Assembly (NCBI GenBank): GCA_030525825.1
Contig: JAUNDZ010000007.1
Span: 1-64,000, forward strand
Direction: 5' to 3'
Source: Moraxella sp.
GTDB lineage: Bacteria > Pseudomonadota > Gammaproteobacteria > Pseudomonadales > Moraxellaceae
Length of the DNA stretch: 64,000 bases
Part shown: positions 55,925-64,000 of the stretch, one piece after another
How positions within the stretch are numbered: position 1 is the stretch's first letter
Layout: every line of letters begins with the position of its first letter
Program-made: the position numbers and the translations under genes
Notes under the pieces: generated by a model
Seen by the model: the letters and a program-made list of their open reading frames with translations, nothing else
Database searches by the model: none
Told to the model about the DNA's origin: nothing

Positions 55925-56334
55925 CTACCATGCTGCATGCTCGAGATTTATCACAATTTGATCCCCTTTGTTTTGAATAATCATTCTGCCTTCGCCCATA
56001 CTTAATGCCAGCCCTGCCCGAATGAATTTTTCATTTACAACGACATGCATATCATTAATATGTGATAATTTTTTAAACCCAAAAAATTAGATATATCTTT
56101 TATTTTTATCATGCCATGATCCCCCATGTCAATTTCTTACAAGAGATTGCCTTTATTTATATCTAAGGTCTCCCCATCTTCATTGCAAGATATCGTTATG
56201 CTAATATCATCAATTAAAAGACAAATATCCATAACATCTTCCATAAAAATCTCTTTCTGTTGAATATTTGCAAAATAAACACTTGCTGTTACGCCATTTA
56301 GGATTTTTCCGATAATTTGTTTTATATCAATCAT
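55925..56334 (-). pseudogene. Broken gene (one nonsense codon, one frameshift); immunity-like, family unknown
   Basis: The first frame, 65 codons from the ATG at 56332-56334 (MIDIKQIIGKILNGV...CNEDGETLDINKGNLL), ends in TAA at 56137-56139. The same frame continues EIDMGDHGMIKIKDISNF, then shifts by one base in a run of six (56069-56074 or 56081-56086) to KKLSHINDMHVVVNEKFIRA and ends IINLEHAAW-like (IVINLEHAAW) with TAG at 55925-55927. Restored, it would be one protein of about 136 residues, small and acidic to neutral, without membrane segments or a signal. Size and position directly after a truncated ORF suggest an immunity protein, which is inference. AAAATAATT precedes the ATG; the upstream remnant ends 2 bases before it. 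Confidence 0.6.
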
Positions 56335-56336
56335 AA

Positions 56337-56456
56337 TTATTTTCCTAAAGCTGTTTTTGCTAATGCATTATTAATACCCTCTTTTAAAATGGCAATAAAA
56401 AGCCCATAGGTTGGGGCAGAACGATAGCTATGTCCAACAAATTCAATGAGTTGCAT
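56337..56456 (-). pseudogene. 39-codon remnant, probably the 3' end of a lost gene
   Basis: The frame reads MQLIEFVGHSYRSAPT, then YGLFIAILKEGINNALAKTALGK, and stops 2 bases before the next gene. Its first seven codons come from repeat copy B, so the true 5' part of the gene has been replaced by the repeat. The close coupling to the next frame is what toxin-immunity pairs show. The remaining 32 codons are too few for a family call. Confidence 0.5.
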
Positions 56457-56505
56457 CTGAAATGTTAGGTTTCATATTCGTTCAACTTAGTCTACCGTGC
56501 TTACA
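56436..56505. repeat. Repeat copy B
   Basis: The same 18-base word as copy A, then TCTGAAAT, GTTAGGTTTC and, about 20 bases on, AACTTAGTCTAC. It corresponds to copy A with the palindrome degraded. The two copies are 576 bases apart in direct orientation and enclose the broken genes. The remaining bases to 56703 show nothing recognisable. Confidence 0.6.
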
Positions 56506-56703
56506 CCCCGTTTTAGTACGATACGCCACTGCCTTTCAACCCACCAAAATCGCACGATTTATATTATTTCAGACCAAATGAATCATAAACTTATTTTACC
56601 TACTTCCCCCAATCTAAGCAAGCAAACCCAAATCAGCCAACAAAAACCCTGCGAACATCTCACAGAGTCTTTTAATCAAACAATCCACCAAATCAGCAAA
56701 AAA

Positions 56704-57393
56704 TCAAATCTGCGATAGAATCAATTTGAGTTTGTCGGTTGGATTTGGGGCGGTGGTGATAGATCGCCCAATCACCAGATAATCCGAGCCATTTGCCAGA
56801 GCGTCTTTTGGTGTGCAGATACGCTGCTGGTCGTCCGCATTGTCGTCCGCCAGACGGATACCAGGGGTGATGAGTTTAAAGTCCTGCCCTAATTTGGATT
56901 TGAGTGTACTTGCCTCTTGAGCAGAACACACCACGCCATCCAGTCCCGCATCTTTGGTCAGACTTGCCAGATGCACCACCTGCTCAGCAGCGGTGCGGTT
57001 AATGCCCAACTCTCGCAAATTGGCATCAGTCATTGAAGTCAGCACCGTTACAGCGATCAGTAGCGTATCATAACCACCAGCCGTCAAGCGTTCCTTGCAC
57101 AGACGCATCGCCTCCGAGCCGACACTTGCGTGGATATTCGTCATCCATACGCCCATATCAGCAGCCGACAGCACAGCTTGGGCGGTGGTGTTAGGAATGT
57201 CATGAAATTTTAAATCCAAAAAGACTTCGAAACCACGCTCATGAAACGCCTTAACGACCTGTGTCCCACAGACGGTAAATAGTTCTTTACCTACTTTTAG
57301 GCGGCATAGCGTCGGGTCTAGAGCATCAGCCAATGCCAACGCCCCAGACAAATCATGCTTATCAACAGCGACAATAACAGGAGATTGAACCAT
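56704..57393 (-). CDS. pyrF: Orotidine 5'-phosphate decarboxylase
   Basis: PyrF makes UMP from OMP. The 229-residue TIM-barrel has [18 protein letters not shown] at the N-terminus, KVGKELFT, the catalytic cluster [12 protein letters not shown] (Asp-Lys-Asp), [19 protein letters not shown] and [14 protein letters not shown] (phosphate site). Length and motifs are standard. It starts 9 bases after lapA on the same strand with only a weak ribosome binding site, so it is probably coupled to lapA. It is the last gene of the cmk-rpsA-ihfB-lapA-pyrF run. Confidence 0.98.
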   Translation of the reverse strand: MVQSPVIVAVDKHDLSGALALADALDPTLCRLKVGKELFTVCGTQVVKAFHERGFEVFLDLKFHDIPNTTAQAVLSAADMGVWMTNIHASVGSEAMRLCKERLTAGGYDTLLIAVTVLTSMTDANLRELGINRTAAEQVVHLASLTKDAGLDGVVCSAQEASTLKSKLGQDFKLITPGIRLADDNADDQQRICTPKDALANGSDYLVIGRSITTAPNPTDKLKLILSQI

Positions 57394-57402
57394 GAGTTTT
57401 AC

Positions 57403-57771
57403 TTATAGATTTGGGTATTGATTAGTGGTGTTTGGTGCCGCATTTTCGACAATCACGGTATCCACAGGGCGAGTTTCAGCTTGCTGGGCGAGCTTGATGT
57501 TCGCTTCGGTCAACTGCGACTGAGTTAGTTTCAATTCTTTTTTCAGGCGGCTGATTTCCCATTTGTTTTGAAGTACACGGAAAACAAGCAAGGCAAGCAG
57601 CATGCCCAAAATAATACCAAGAGCAATCGTGATGACAAGCAGTAAGCCAAGATTCATCGTCGGTACATGCGAGAACATCAAATTTACCGCAACTTCGCTG
57701 TTATTCATTAGTACCAAGCCAATGGCATAAGCACAAACGGCGACCAAAAGAACAATCAAAATAATATGCAT
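57403..57771 (-). CDS. lapA: LapA (DUF1049) membrane protein, lipopolysaccharide assembly factor type
   Basis: A 122-residue protein with two membrane segments (about 3-22 and 42-64) and a cytoplasmic coiled coil (about 68-98: NKWEISRLKKELKLTQSQLT), ending in a polar tail. This is the LapA/YciS layout; LapA and LapB in E. coli coordinate LPS synthesis and FtsH-dependent LpxC turnover. No TPR partner LapB follows here; pyrF lies in its usual place. ihfB is 38 bases upstream on the same strand. The motif NNSEVAVNLMFSHVP between the two spans is typical. Confidence 0.88.
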   Translation of the reverse strand: MHIILIVLLVAVCAYAIGLVLMNNSEVAVNLMFSHVPTMNLGLLLVITIALGIILGMLLALLVFRVLQNKWEISRLKKELKLTQSQLTEANIKLAQQAETRPVDTVIVENAAPNTTNQYPNL

Positions 57772-57809
57772 GAGATTTCTCTATTTAAACTAAAAAGATA
57801 CGCATGGTA

Positions 57810-58118
57810 TCAGTCATTAATCGCATCCACCGCTTCTCGCAGTGCTTTACCCGGCTTAAAATGCGGTACGGCTTTCGCCTTGACAGCGACCGTCTCGCCC
57901 GTACGGGGATTACGAGCATTGCGAGCATCACGATGATGCAAACAAAAACTGCCAAAACCACGAACTTCTACACGACCGTCATGCGATAAGCTGTCCACCA
58001 TGAGACCGATAATTTCACGCACCGCTTCATCGACGACCGACTCTTCGACGCCGTCGCATGCAGATGCCAAATTCGCAATCAGGTCGGATTTATTTATCAC
58101 TTGCTGAGTTTGTTGCAT
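57810..58118 (-). CDS. ihfB: Integration host factor beta subunit
   Basis: IhfB forms with IhfA the DNA-bending IHF heterodimer used in replication, recombination and promoter control. The 102-residue product has NKSDLIANLASACDGVEESV, REIIGLMVDSLSHDGRVEVRGFGSF, the arm with NPRTGETV carrying the intercalating proline, and VPHFKPGKALREAVD. RGFGSFCLHHRDAR matches the beta chain rather than HU. AGGA lies 7 bases before the ATG at 58116-58118, which removes nine non-conserved codons of the longer frame. rpsA is upstream, as in most gammaproteobacteria. Confidence 0.96.
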   Translation of the reverse strand: MQQTQQVINKSDLIANLASACDGVEESVVDEAVREIIGLMVDSLSHDGRVEVRGFGSFCLHHRDARNARNPRTGETVAVKAKAVPHFKPGKALREAVDAIND

Positions 58119-58365
58119 ACATCCTGCCTTTATCGATGGCAACAACCATCAATTTACTTAACAAAAATGCAATCTTTAGTAAGATTTTCGTCAAATACTA
58201 ATGATAACGGAAAAATCAGCAAATGTGAATGAATTTTTTGTTAATTTTCATTACTTTAGCAGGTATTTTATCACAATCAAAAAACAGTTAATGTCATAAA
58301 TATGTAATCAATCAGGCAGACAATCAATGATGACTGCAGCATATCAAAAAAATCAATAAGCTCAA

Positions 58366-58398
58366 TAAAAAAAGAGCGACAACTGTCGCCCTTTTTTT
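58366..58398 (-). terminator. Terminator between rpsA and ihfB
   Basis: A-tract, GCGAC-AACT... GTCGC and T7, with both flanks homopolymeric, 22 bases past the rpsA stop. It would partly uncouple ihfB from rpsA. The 247 bases between it and ihfB presumably hold the ihfB promoter, but I could not identify one. Confidence 0.8.
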
Positions 58399-58419
58399 AT
58401 CAGACCAATCAGACTAAAA

Positions 58420-60093
58420 TTAGCCTTTTAGTTGGTCAGCAAAGATGTCGCCTAGAGTTTTAGGTTGGTTCTCTGCTGCGGTGTTTGACAGCTCTTTGAT
58501 GGCTTGACGCTCATCAGCTTCGTCTTTGGCTTTTACAGATAGAGTGATGGCACGAGATTTGCGGTCAACACGGACGATTTTTGCTTCTACTTCGTCGCCA
58601 ACGCTTAGTACTTTTGAAGCGTCTTCGGTACGCTCACGAGCAATGTCAGCAGCAGCTAGGTAGCCTTCTACTTCGTCAGCTAGGGTGATTACCGCACCTT
58701 TAGCGTCCACTTCTTTTACTGAACCTTTAACGATGGCACCACGGTCGTTCGCCAGTAGGTACTCGTTGAATGGGTCAGAGTTAAGTTGCTTGATACCTAG
58801 GCTGATGCGGTTGGCTTCTGCATCTACTTGTAGAACAACAGCTTCTACAGTGTCGCCTTTGGTGTAGTTGCGGATTGCTTCTTCACCAGATTCAGTCCAA
58901 GAGATGTCTGATAGATGAACCAGACCATCGATGCCACCTTCTAGACCAATGAATAGACCAAAGTCAGTGATAGACTTGATGGTGCCAGAGATTTTGTCGC
59001 CTTTAGCATGGTTTTTGTCAAACTCTGCCCATGGGTTTGGCATGGTTTGCTTGATGCCTAGGCTGATGCGACGACGCTCGCCATCGATTTCAAGAACCAT
59101 TACATCAACTTCGTCGCCCACTTGAACAACTTTTGATGGGTGGATGTTCTTGTTGGTGTGGTCCATTTCAGACACATGCACCAAACCTTCGATGCCTTCT
59201 GCAATTTCAGCGAAGCAACCGTAGTCAGTTAGGTTAGTTACACGAGCCTTAGTGATGGTGCCTACTGGGTAAGTTTGCTCAACTTCGCCCCATGGATCAG
59301 AACCAAGCTGTTTTAGACCTAGAGATACACGGTTACGCTCACGGTCAAACTTCAATACTTTAACTTTAAGGTCTTGACCAACTTCTACCGCTTCTGATGG
59401 GTGCTTGATACGCTTCCACGCCATGTCAGTGATGTGTAGCAGACCATCGATGCCACCCAGATCAACGAATGCACCGTAGTCAGTTAGGTTCTTAACGATA
59501 CCTTGAACTTCCATGCCTTCTTCTAGCTTGGCAAGTAGCTCATCACGCTCAGCACTGTTCTCAGCTTCCATCACAGCACGGCGAGATACCACGATGTTGT
59601 TGCGTTGCTTGTCAATCTTGATGACTTTGAATTCTAGCTCTTTACCTTCTAGGTGAGTGGTTTCACGAACAGGACGAACATCTACCAATGAACCTGGTAG
59701 GAACGCACGCACAGAACCAATCTCAACAGTAAAGCCGCCTTTAACTTTAGAAGAGATAAGACCAGTAACGATTTCGTCATTTTCATGAAGCTGCTCAAGA
59801 GCACGCCAACTTTCTTCACGCTTCGCTTTTTCACGAGAAAGAACGGTTTCACCCATGCCGTTGTCAACTTTTTCAACAACAACATCAACTTTATCGCCGA
59901 TGGCAACTTCTAGTTCGCCAGCTTCGTTCAAGAATTCTGAACGAGCGATAAAGCCTTCTGATTTAAGACCGGTGTCAACAGTGATACGCTCGTTGTCGAT
60001 GGCAACAACAGTACCAGAAATTACAGCACCAATCTCAACTTTGATTTCGTTGGCGTTGCTTTGTTCAAACAGTTCAGCAAATGATAAACTCAT
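58420..60093 (-). CDS. rpsA: 30S ribosomal protein S1
   Basis: S1 binds mRNA leaders and helps initiation. The 557-residue product matches E. coli in size and consists of six S1 repeats; domains 3-6 are the clearest, each with a G-x-V or [73 protein letters not shown] pattern. N-terminal [20 protein letters not shown] is the binding part for S2. AAGG lies 7 bases before the ATG (60091-60093). The preceding 254-base leader carries a -10 box within an inverted repeat. Confidence 0.99.
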   Translation of the reverse strand: MSLSFAELFEQSNANEIKVEIGAVISGTVVAIDNERITVDTGLKSEGFIARSEFLNEAGELEVAIGDKVDVVVEKVDNGMGETVLSREKAKREESWRALEQLHENDEIVTGLISSKVKGGFTVEIGSVRAFLPGSLVDVRPVRETTHLEGKELEFKVIKIDKQRNNIVVSRRAVMEAENSAERDELLAKLEEGMEVQGIVKNLTDYGAFVDLGGIDGLLHITDMAWKRIKHPSEAVEVGQDLKVKVLKFDRERNRVSLGLKQLGSDPWGEVEQTYPVGTITKARVTNLTDYGCFAEIAEGIEGLVHVSEMDHTNKNIHPSKVVQVGDEVDVMVLEIDGERRRISLGIKQTMPNPWAEFDKNHAKGDKISGTIKSITDFGLFIGLEGGIDGLVHLSDISWTESGEEAIRNYTKGDTVEAVVLQVDAEANRISLGIKQLNSDPFNEYLLANDRGAIVKGSVKEVDAKGAVITLADEVEGYLAAADIARERTEDASKVLSVGDEVEAKIVRVDRKSRAITLSVKAKDEADERQAIKELSNTAAENQPKTLGDIFADQLKG

Positions 60094-60205
60094 TAGTAAT
60101 ACCTTAAAATTAGCCGTAGCCTGTCCAGCACAGTACGGTTCAAGTGATGTGTGTTATTAAGGAATGCTGGTTTTAGACTTAATAACAACACAAAATATGT
60201 TAAAC

Positions 60206-60232
60206 TTGCCAATTATAACAGACTATTGGCAA
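60206..60232 (-). promoter_or_regulatory. rpsA promoter element inside an inverted repeat
   Basis: TTGCCAAT-N11-ATTGGCAA, a perfect 8-base inverted repeat. The minus-strand -10 box TATAAT (60212-60217) overlaps its left arm. A dimeric repressor bound here would block the polymerase. No -35 consensus is visible at the right distance. Confidence 0.5.
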
Positions 60233-60347
60233 AATAGATAGCAAATTTATCGCACTCTTAGAAATAATTTAACGGCTGTCTGATGGTTGGTATTAGCATT
60301 ATCAGCTTAACACCTACCATCATTATCTGGTCAAATGTCGCCAATAA

Positions 60348-61052
60348 TCACAGATTGACTGCCGCCATTTTATCATTGGCAAAGCTCAGCACAGTCTCAA
60401 ACACTTCATCGGCCGACTTATCCGAGCTGTCAATGACTAGGGCGTCGTCGGCAGGTCGGCTCGGGGCGGTCGTGCGATTCTCATCTCGCTCATCACGAGC
60501 GATAATCTCCGCCAAAATGGTGTCATAATCCGCCGCCTGACCTGCATTGGTCAGCTGTAATACTCGTCTTTCGGCACGAGCCTTAGCACTGGCGGTCAAA
60601 AACACCTTAACAGGTGCATCAGGGAAAATCACCGTTCCCATGTCTCGACCATCTGCCACAAGCCCTGCCTTGCCATGGGTGATGTTTCGTTGTAGGTCAA
60701 GCAGTGCGGTGCGTACCTTGGGAAATACCGCCACTTTGGACGCATAGCCACCCACCGTTTCGGTGCGAATGTCATCTGCCAAAGGCTTGTCATCGACTAG
60801 GATTTCCACCGTCTTGGTGGCAAGATTAGGGCGAAATGATAAGTTTAGTGATGCCGTCAAATCCGCCACTTGCTGCTCATTGATGTCCGCCCCATCAAGC
60901 AAGCCCTGTTTAAAGGCAAGCAACCCCACAATGCGATACAACGCACCGCTGTCAAGCAGCTCAAAGCCAAAATGCTCCGCAAGGCGATATGCCACCGTGC
61001 CTTTGCCTGCCCCCGATGGACCATCAATAGTAATAATGACTGGATTTTTCAT
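60348..61052 (-). CDS. cmk: Cytidylate kinase
   Basis: Cmk phosphorylates CMP and dCMP. The 234-residue protein starts KNPVIITIDGPSGAGKGTVAY with the P-loop, has LLDSGALYRIVGL, FPKVRTALLDLQRN, VADGRDMGTVIFPDAPVKVFLTAS and RDERDENRTTAPSRPADDA (the lid). GAGAG lies before the ATG (61050-61052), which fits the family better than a start 14 codons upstream. It belongs to the conserved cmk-rpsA-ihfB run and follows tadA by 38 bases. Confidence 0.97.
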   Translation of the reverse strand: MKNPVIITIDGPSGAGKGTVAYRLAEHFGFELLDSGALYRIVGLLAFKQGLLDGADINEQQVADLTASLNLSFRPNLATKTVEILVDDKPLADDIRTETVGGYASKVAVFPKVRTALLDLQRNITHGKAGLVADGRDMGTVIFPDAPVKVFLTASAKARAERRVLQLTNAGQAADYDTILAEIIARDERDENRTTAPSRPADDALVIDSSDKSADEVFETVLSFANDKMAAVNL

Positions 61053-61090
61053 TGCACTCTCTAAGATAAAATTGATTAAAACAACAATCA

Positions 61091-61783
61091 TCAAAGGAAT
61101 TGTTTCTTTTTGACTTCTCGCCGATGTTTAAAAAATTCTTGTAAAATCGCCTTTGACTGCTTGGCAAATAATCCGCCTTCTATGGTCAAATAATGATTAA
61201 AATAAGATTTATTGGCAAAGTTTTCTTGGCTGACAATCACGCCTGATTTAGGTTCGGTCGTGGCAAACACCACTCGCTCAATACGGCTATGGATAATCGC
61301 CCCTAAGCACATCGTACAAGGTTCAAGCGTAACATACAGCGTACAGCCCTTTGGCAGACGGTAATTATCCAAATGCTCACAAGCCTTTTGGATGACCAGC
61401 ATCTCAGCATGAGCGGTAGCGTTTTTACTACTGATGGGGCAGTTGTAGCCTTGTGTAATCACTTGATTATCATAAACAATCACCGCCCCCACAGGCACTT
61501 CGCCAAGCATTGCTCCCTGCCTTGCCAAATCAAGGGCAATATTCATAAAATATTTATCATCATCACTAAAATCATCATCAGATTTTAGTGATACTTGACT
61601 GGTGGATTTTAAAAAATTATTCTTAGCATTCGGCTGATTATCTGCTGACAACTGCTCATCTGAACGCTCGGCTGGCTTAGGCTTGGACAATTCAAAAGTC
61701 TGCACAGGCGATGCCACCCGTCTGGGCGGATATTCAATGATTTCGCCATGCGTCTGGCTTGGACAACCACAAAGTTCACACAT
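61091..61783 (-). CDS. tadA: tRNA-specific adenosine deaminase TadA with N-terminal extension
   Basis: TadA deaminates A34 of tRNA-Arg(ACG) to inosine. The deaminase domain (about residues 76-230) has the zinc motifs TAHAEMLVIQ (HAE, about 125-127) and LEPCTMCLGAI (PCxxC, about 155-159), with GEVPVGAVIVYD before them. Ahead of it is a ~75-residue extension starting MCELCGCPS (CxxCxC), then a polar, acidic stretch. No internal start with a ribosome binding site would remove it. AGGGA lies 7 bases before the ATG (61781-61783) and includes the ung stop region. ung ends 10 bases upstream, so ung-tadA-cmk are one operon. Confidence 0.93.
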   Translation of the reverse strand: MCELCGCPSQTHGEIIEYPPRRVASPVQTFELSKPKPAERSDEQLSADNQPNAKNNFLKSTSQVSLKSDDDFSDDDKYFMNIALDLARQGAMLGEVPVGAVIVYDNQVITQGYNCPISSKNATAHAEMLVIQKACEHLDNYRLPKGCTLYVTLEPCTMCLGAIIHSRIERVVFATTEPKSGVIVSQENFANKSYFNHYLTIEGGLFAKQSKAILQEFFKHRREVKKKQFL

Positions 61784-61793
61784 CAGACAATCC

Positions 61794-62513
61794 CTACTGC
61801 GGCAACGCCCAATCAATCACCCCCTTGCCATGTCTTATCAAATACTCATTGGTTTGAGAAAACGGACGAGAGCCAAAAAATCCGCCACGATTGGCTGATA
61901 AGGGCGATGGGTGATTGGCGGTTAATATCAGATGGCGAGTGGTATCAATAAACCGCCCTTTTTTCTTGGCATAACTGCCCCATAGAATAAATACCGTGCG
62001 GTCGGTTTGTCTATTAATAACATCGATGATGGCATCGGTAAACTCTTCCCAGCCCCTGCCCTGATGAGAACCCGCTTGCCCATTTTCCACCGTGAGCGTG
62101 GCATTAAGCAGTAGCACGCCTTGCTTTGCCCAATGCGTCAAATCGCCATGAGCTGACATAGGAATGTTCAAATCCATCGCCAGCTCTTTTAGGATGTTTT
62201 GTAGGCTGGGCGGTTTGGGAATGATTTTTGGCACAGAGAACGACAGCCCCATCGCTTGCCCCGCCCCATGATAAGGGTCTTGCCCGAGTATCACGACTTT
62301 GACATCCGATAAAGGCGTAGTATTTAAGGCGTTAAAAATCAATGATTTAGGTGGATAAATGGTCTTATTCTGGGCGTATTCTGATTGCAAAAACGCCCGC
62401 AAATTATCCATCGTCTCGGACAACAAAAACGGAGCAAGGGCGACTTTCCAGTCATCAGGGAGCTGGACTTTATTTAGTTTGGCAAGTTGGTCTGGGGTGT
62501 ATTGGCTGTTCAT
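61794..62513 (-). CDS. ung: Uracil-DNA glycosylase
   Basis: Ung removes uracil from DNA. The 239-residue product has the water-activating motif [21 protein letters not shown], the [11 protein letters not shown] clamp, [31 protein letters not shown] and the DNA-intercalating loop [21 protein letters not shown] with the catalytic His. I chose the ATG at 62511-62513 ([16 protein letters not shown]); the frame continues 13 codons upstream with no support. It is directly downstream of the GYF_2/RDD gene, with 43 bases between them. Confidence 0.97.
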   Translation of the reverse strand: MNSQYTPDQLAKLNKVQLPDDWKVALAPFLLSETMDNLRAFLQSEYAQNKTIYPPKSLIFNALNTTPLSDVKVVILGQDPYHGAGQAMGLSFSVPKIIPKPPSLQNILKELAMDLNIPMSAHGDLTHWAKQGVLLLNATLTVENGQAGSHQGRGWEEFTDAIIDVINRQTDRTVFILWGSYAKKKGRFIDTTRHLILTANHPSPLSANRGGFFGSRPFSQTNEYLIRHGKGVIDWALPQ

Positions 62514-62555
62514 GATGGTTGTCAGTATTGGGCGGTTGTCTTGACCGCCCAAATC

Positions 62556-63452
62556 CTAGATGTTGTTTTGTGGTTTGGTTTTGTCAAGCTGACTGGCGTG
62601 TGCTTTGACGACGATGGTTTTTGCCAGTCTGTCATGCCAGCCTTGTTTTTTATCGCTTTTGGCTGCCAAAAAATAATTCACCGCAACCAACACCAATGCC
62701 AAATTAAACGGCAAAGTCATCGCAAGCCAATAAATCACAAATAGCAGAATCGTACGAGCCCCCACCAACGCACCGAATGACGGCAGCTTGCCTGTTTTTT
62801 CATCGACCGCACGAATGCCTGTAACGAGCTTGCCAAATGACTGCCCACGCATAACGATGAGCAAAAATTGAATCAGAAAAAAACCACCAAGCATGAGCAG
62901 CGTCATCGTCGCCACCTGACTTGGAATCTGCTCAGCCAGCGTCTGAGCATACGCCATGCGAGCTTCAAGACTGCCTGTGGTCATTTTTTGTTGGTCGGGA
63001 TTGAGCTTGACCAGACTTGAAATGAATGGCAAAAACGCCACGATGAACAAGGTCAAATTCACCGCCAACGCCAAACAGCGGCTGCCAAGCGTAGCATAAG
63101 TCAGCTCGGCTTCTTTGGCGGTATTGGCTGTGATGTGATGAAGTGGTGCTTGTGGTGTGAGTGTTTCGGTTTTTTTGCCGTATAATTCAGCGACGCTCAC
63201 ACGCTGTGGCGATGACTGACGCAACTCCACATTATCGCCAAAACCGTGCGTTGGCGGTGTATTCATCGGCTGATTGGTGGGATTGTAGTGATACTGACCG
63301 CCTGTCAAATCGCCCAAACGCTGCCACTGACTCATGCCTGAATGCCACGCCAAATCATCAAGGACGACCGCCCCTGATGCCAACATGGCATTGACTTCTT
63401 CTAATGTATATGGACCTGCTTGGACATTATTTCTGGCTAGATATATTTTCAT
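62556..63452 (-). CDS. GYF_2/RDD-family membrane protein
   Basis: A 298-residue protein with two recognisable parts. The N-terminal ~55 residues form a GYF_2 (DUF4339) domain, KIYLARNNVQAGPYTLEEVNAMLASG with W.S.M..W. The C-terminal ~170 residues (from about 120) are an RDD domain: LGSRCLALAVNLTLFIVAFLPF, RGQSFGKLVTGIRAVDEKTG and KQGWHDRLAKTIVV, with four hydrophobic segments. A Pro/Thr/Gln-rich linker joins them. GYF_2-RDD fusions exist in many bacteria, but their role is unknown. The ATG (63450-63452) is well placed. It leads the ung-tadA-cmk strand. Confidence 0.85.
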   Translation of the reverse strand: MKIYLARNNVQAGPYTLEEVNAMLASGAVVLDDLAWHSGMSQWQRLGDLTGGQYHYNPTNQPMNTPPTHGFGDNVELRQSSPQRVSVAELYGKKTETLTPQAPLHHITANTAKEAELTYATLGSRCLALAVNLTLFIVAFLPFISSLVKLNPDQQKMTTGSLEARMAYAQTLAEQIPSQVATMTLLMLGGFFLIQFLLIVMRGQSFGKLVTGIRAVDEKTGKLPSFGALVGARTILLFVIYWLAMTLPFNLALVLVAVNYFLAAKSDKKQGWHDRLAKTIVVKAHASQLDKTKPQNNI

Positions 63453-63573
63453 CGCTGTGCTGTTATTTGGTTATCATAAACTAGCTATTGTAACCCAAAA
63501 GGCTTTTTTAATACAAGATGGATTTGTAAGCTAATTGGGCAATCTGGTTGAATAATTTGACTGGCTGAGCGAA

Positions 63574-64000
63574 TTACTCGTGCTGCCTGCGAGCTGATAA
63601 CACCTTCAAACAGACAAATACCCCCATATGCACCACCGCCAATATCGCACAGTATAGGCAGATTTGAGCATAATCACGGCTGTTTTTTGGCACCACCCAC
63701 AAGCTGGTTATCAACGAGCCTACCGCATCGCCTGCCAAAAATGCCGTCTGCGTCAAGCCCAGTGCCGTTGCCAAAGATGCCTTATCAAACAGCTCGTATT
63801 CCAGCACTTCTTCAAAAGACACCGCCAAGCCCGAAAAAGCACTTCGAGCCAGCACCGCCAGCACCAACACCCAAAGCCCAAGCCCATAAAACAAACCAGC
63901 TGCCATCACCACAAAACAAGCGACATAGCCAGCCATTGCCAAAAAATAGCCGATAAAAGGAATGTTTTTAACACTTCGATGATACTTTAATAAAAGTGCA
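63574..64000 (-). CDS. MFS-type transporter, C-terminal part; 5' end outside the window
   Basis: The frame is open from the window edge to the stop at 63574-63576, 141 codons. It holds about four hydrophobic segments: IPFIGYFLAMAGYVACFVVM, GLGLWVLVLAVLARSAFSGL, ATALGLTQTAFLAGDAVGSL and ICLYCAILAVVHMGVFVC. The arrangement, with a SFEEVLEYELFDKASLATALGL loop between spans, resembles the last membrane helices of a Major Facilitator transporter. The substrate cannot be inferred from this part. The first possible start in view is internal. Confidence 0.7.
   Translation of the reverse strand, partial: ALLLKYHRSVKNIPFIGYFLAMAGYVACFVVMAAGLFYGLGLWVLVLAVLARSAFSGLAVSFEEVLEYELFDKASLATALGLTQTAFLAGDAVGSLITSLWVVPKNSRDYAQICLYCAILAVVHMGVFVCLKVLSARRQHE

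Overview
The window looks like an ordinary chromosomal segment from the family Moraxellaceae, most likely the genus Moraxella. I infer this from the moderately AT-rich coding style, the gene order alaS-lysC-csrA, recC-recB-recD, scpA-scpB-rluB and ung-tadA-cmk-rpsA-ihfB-lapA-pyrF, a GTP-type PEP carboxykinase, and FolD, CsrA and acyl-CoA dehydrogenase proteins of the kind I know from Acinetobacter, Psychrobacter and Moraxella. There is no rRNA operon, CRISPR array, insertion sequence or prophage. The left edge cuts mnmA at its 5' end and the right edge cuts an MFS transporter gene.

Layout. 1-5.7 kb: mnmA, a DUF805 protein, a membrane protein, a repeat-rich gap, an azlC-azlD branched-chain amino acid exporter divergent from an Lrp/AsnC regulator, and purB. 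6-13.6 kb: a small membrane protein, alaS with an overlapping carboxymuconolactone-decarboxylase-like gene, lysC, csrA, a HopJ-family gene, rpmB-rpmG and dusB. 13.6-23.6 kb, minus strand: recCBD. 23.9-36.1 kb, plus strand: dnaE, trmJ, cysE, trpS, scpA, scpB, rluB, a thioesterase-like gene and pckG. 36.5-40.2 kb, minus strand: two paralogous acyl-CoA dehydrogenases. 40.4-52 kb: truD, a peptidoglycan carboxypeptidase, a PepSY lipoprotein, folD, clpS-clpA, a coiled-coil membrane protein, copZ-copA and argC. 52.4-55.3 kb: folE, 6S RNA, tRNA-Asn, phoH and ybeY. 55.3-56.5 kb: a small degraded accessory island. 56.7-64 kb, minus strand: ung-tadA-cmk-rpsA-ihfB-lapA-pyrF plus a GYF_2/RDD membrane protein and part of an MFS transporter.

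Most genes are housekeeping: tRNA modification and charging (mnmA, alaS, dusB, trmJ, trpS, truD, tadA), ribosome components (rpmB, rpmG, rpsA), DNA replication and repair (dnaE, recBCD, ung, ihfB), chromosome segregation (scpAB), N-end-rule proteolysis (clpS-clpA), and amino acid, nucleotide and folate metabolism. 6S RNA (53131-53312), tRNA-Asn (53429-53504) and rpmG (51 codons) are recognisable although they are not long open frames.

I found no convincing new large system. The most unusual stretch is 55.3-56.5 kb. There, a minus-strand reading frame broken by one nonsense codon and one frameshift follows a truncated 39-codon remnant, and both lie between two same-direction repeat copies. I interpret this as a decayed toxin-immunity-like cassette, but no family assignment is possible from sequence reading alone. 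Other points worth checking are palindromic elements at 2.07-2.47 kb and operator-like inverted repeats upstream of azlCD/lrp, alaS, pckG and rpsA.
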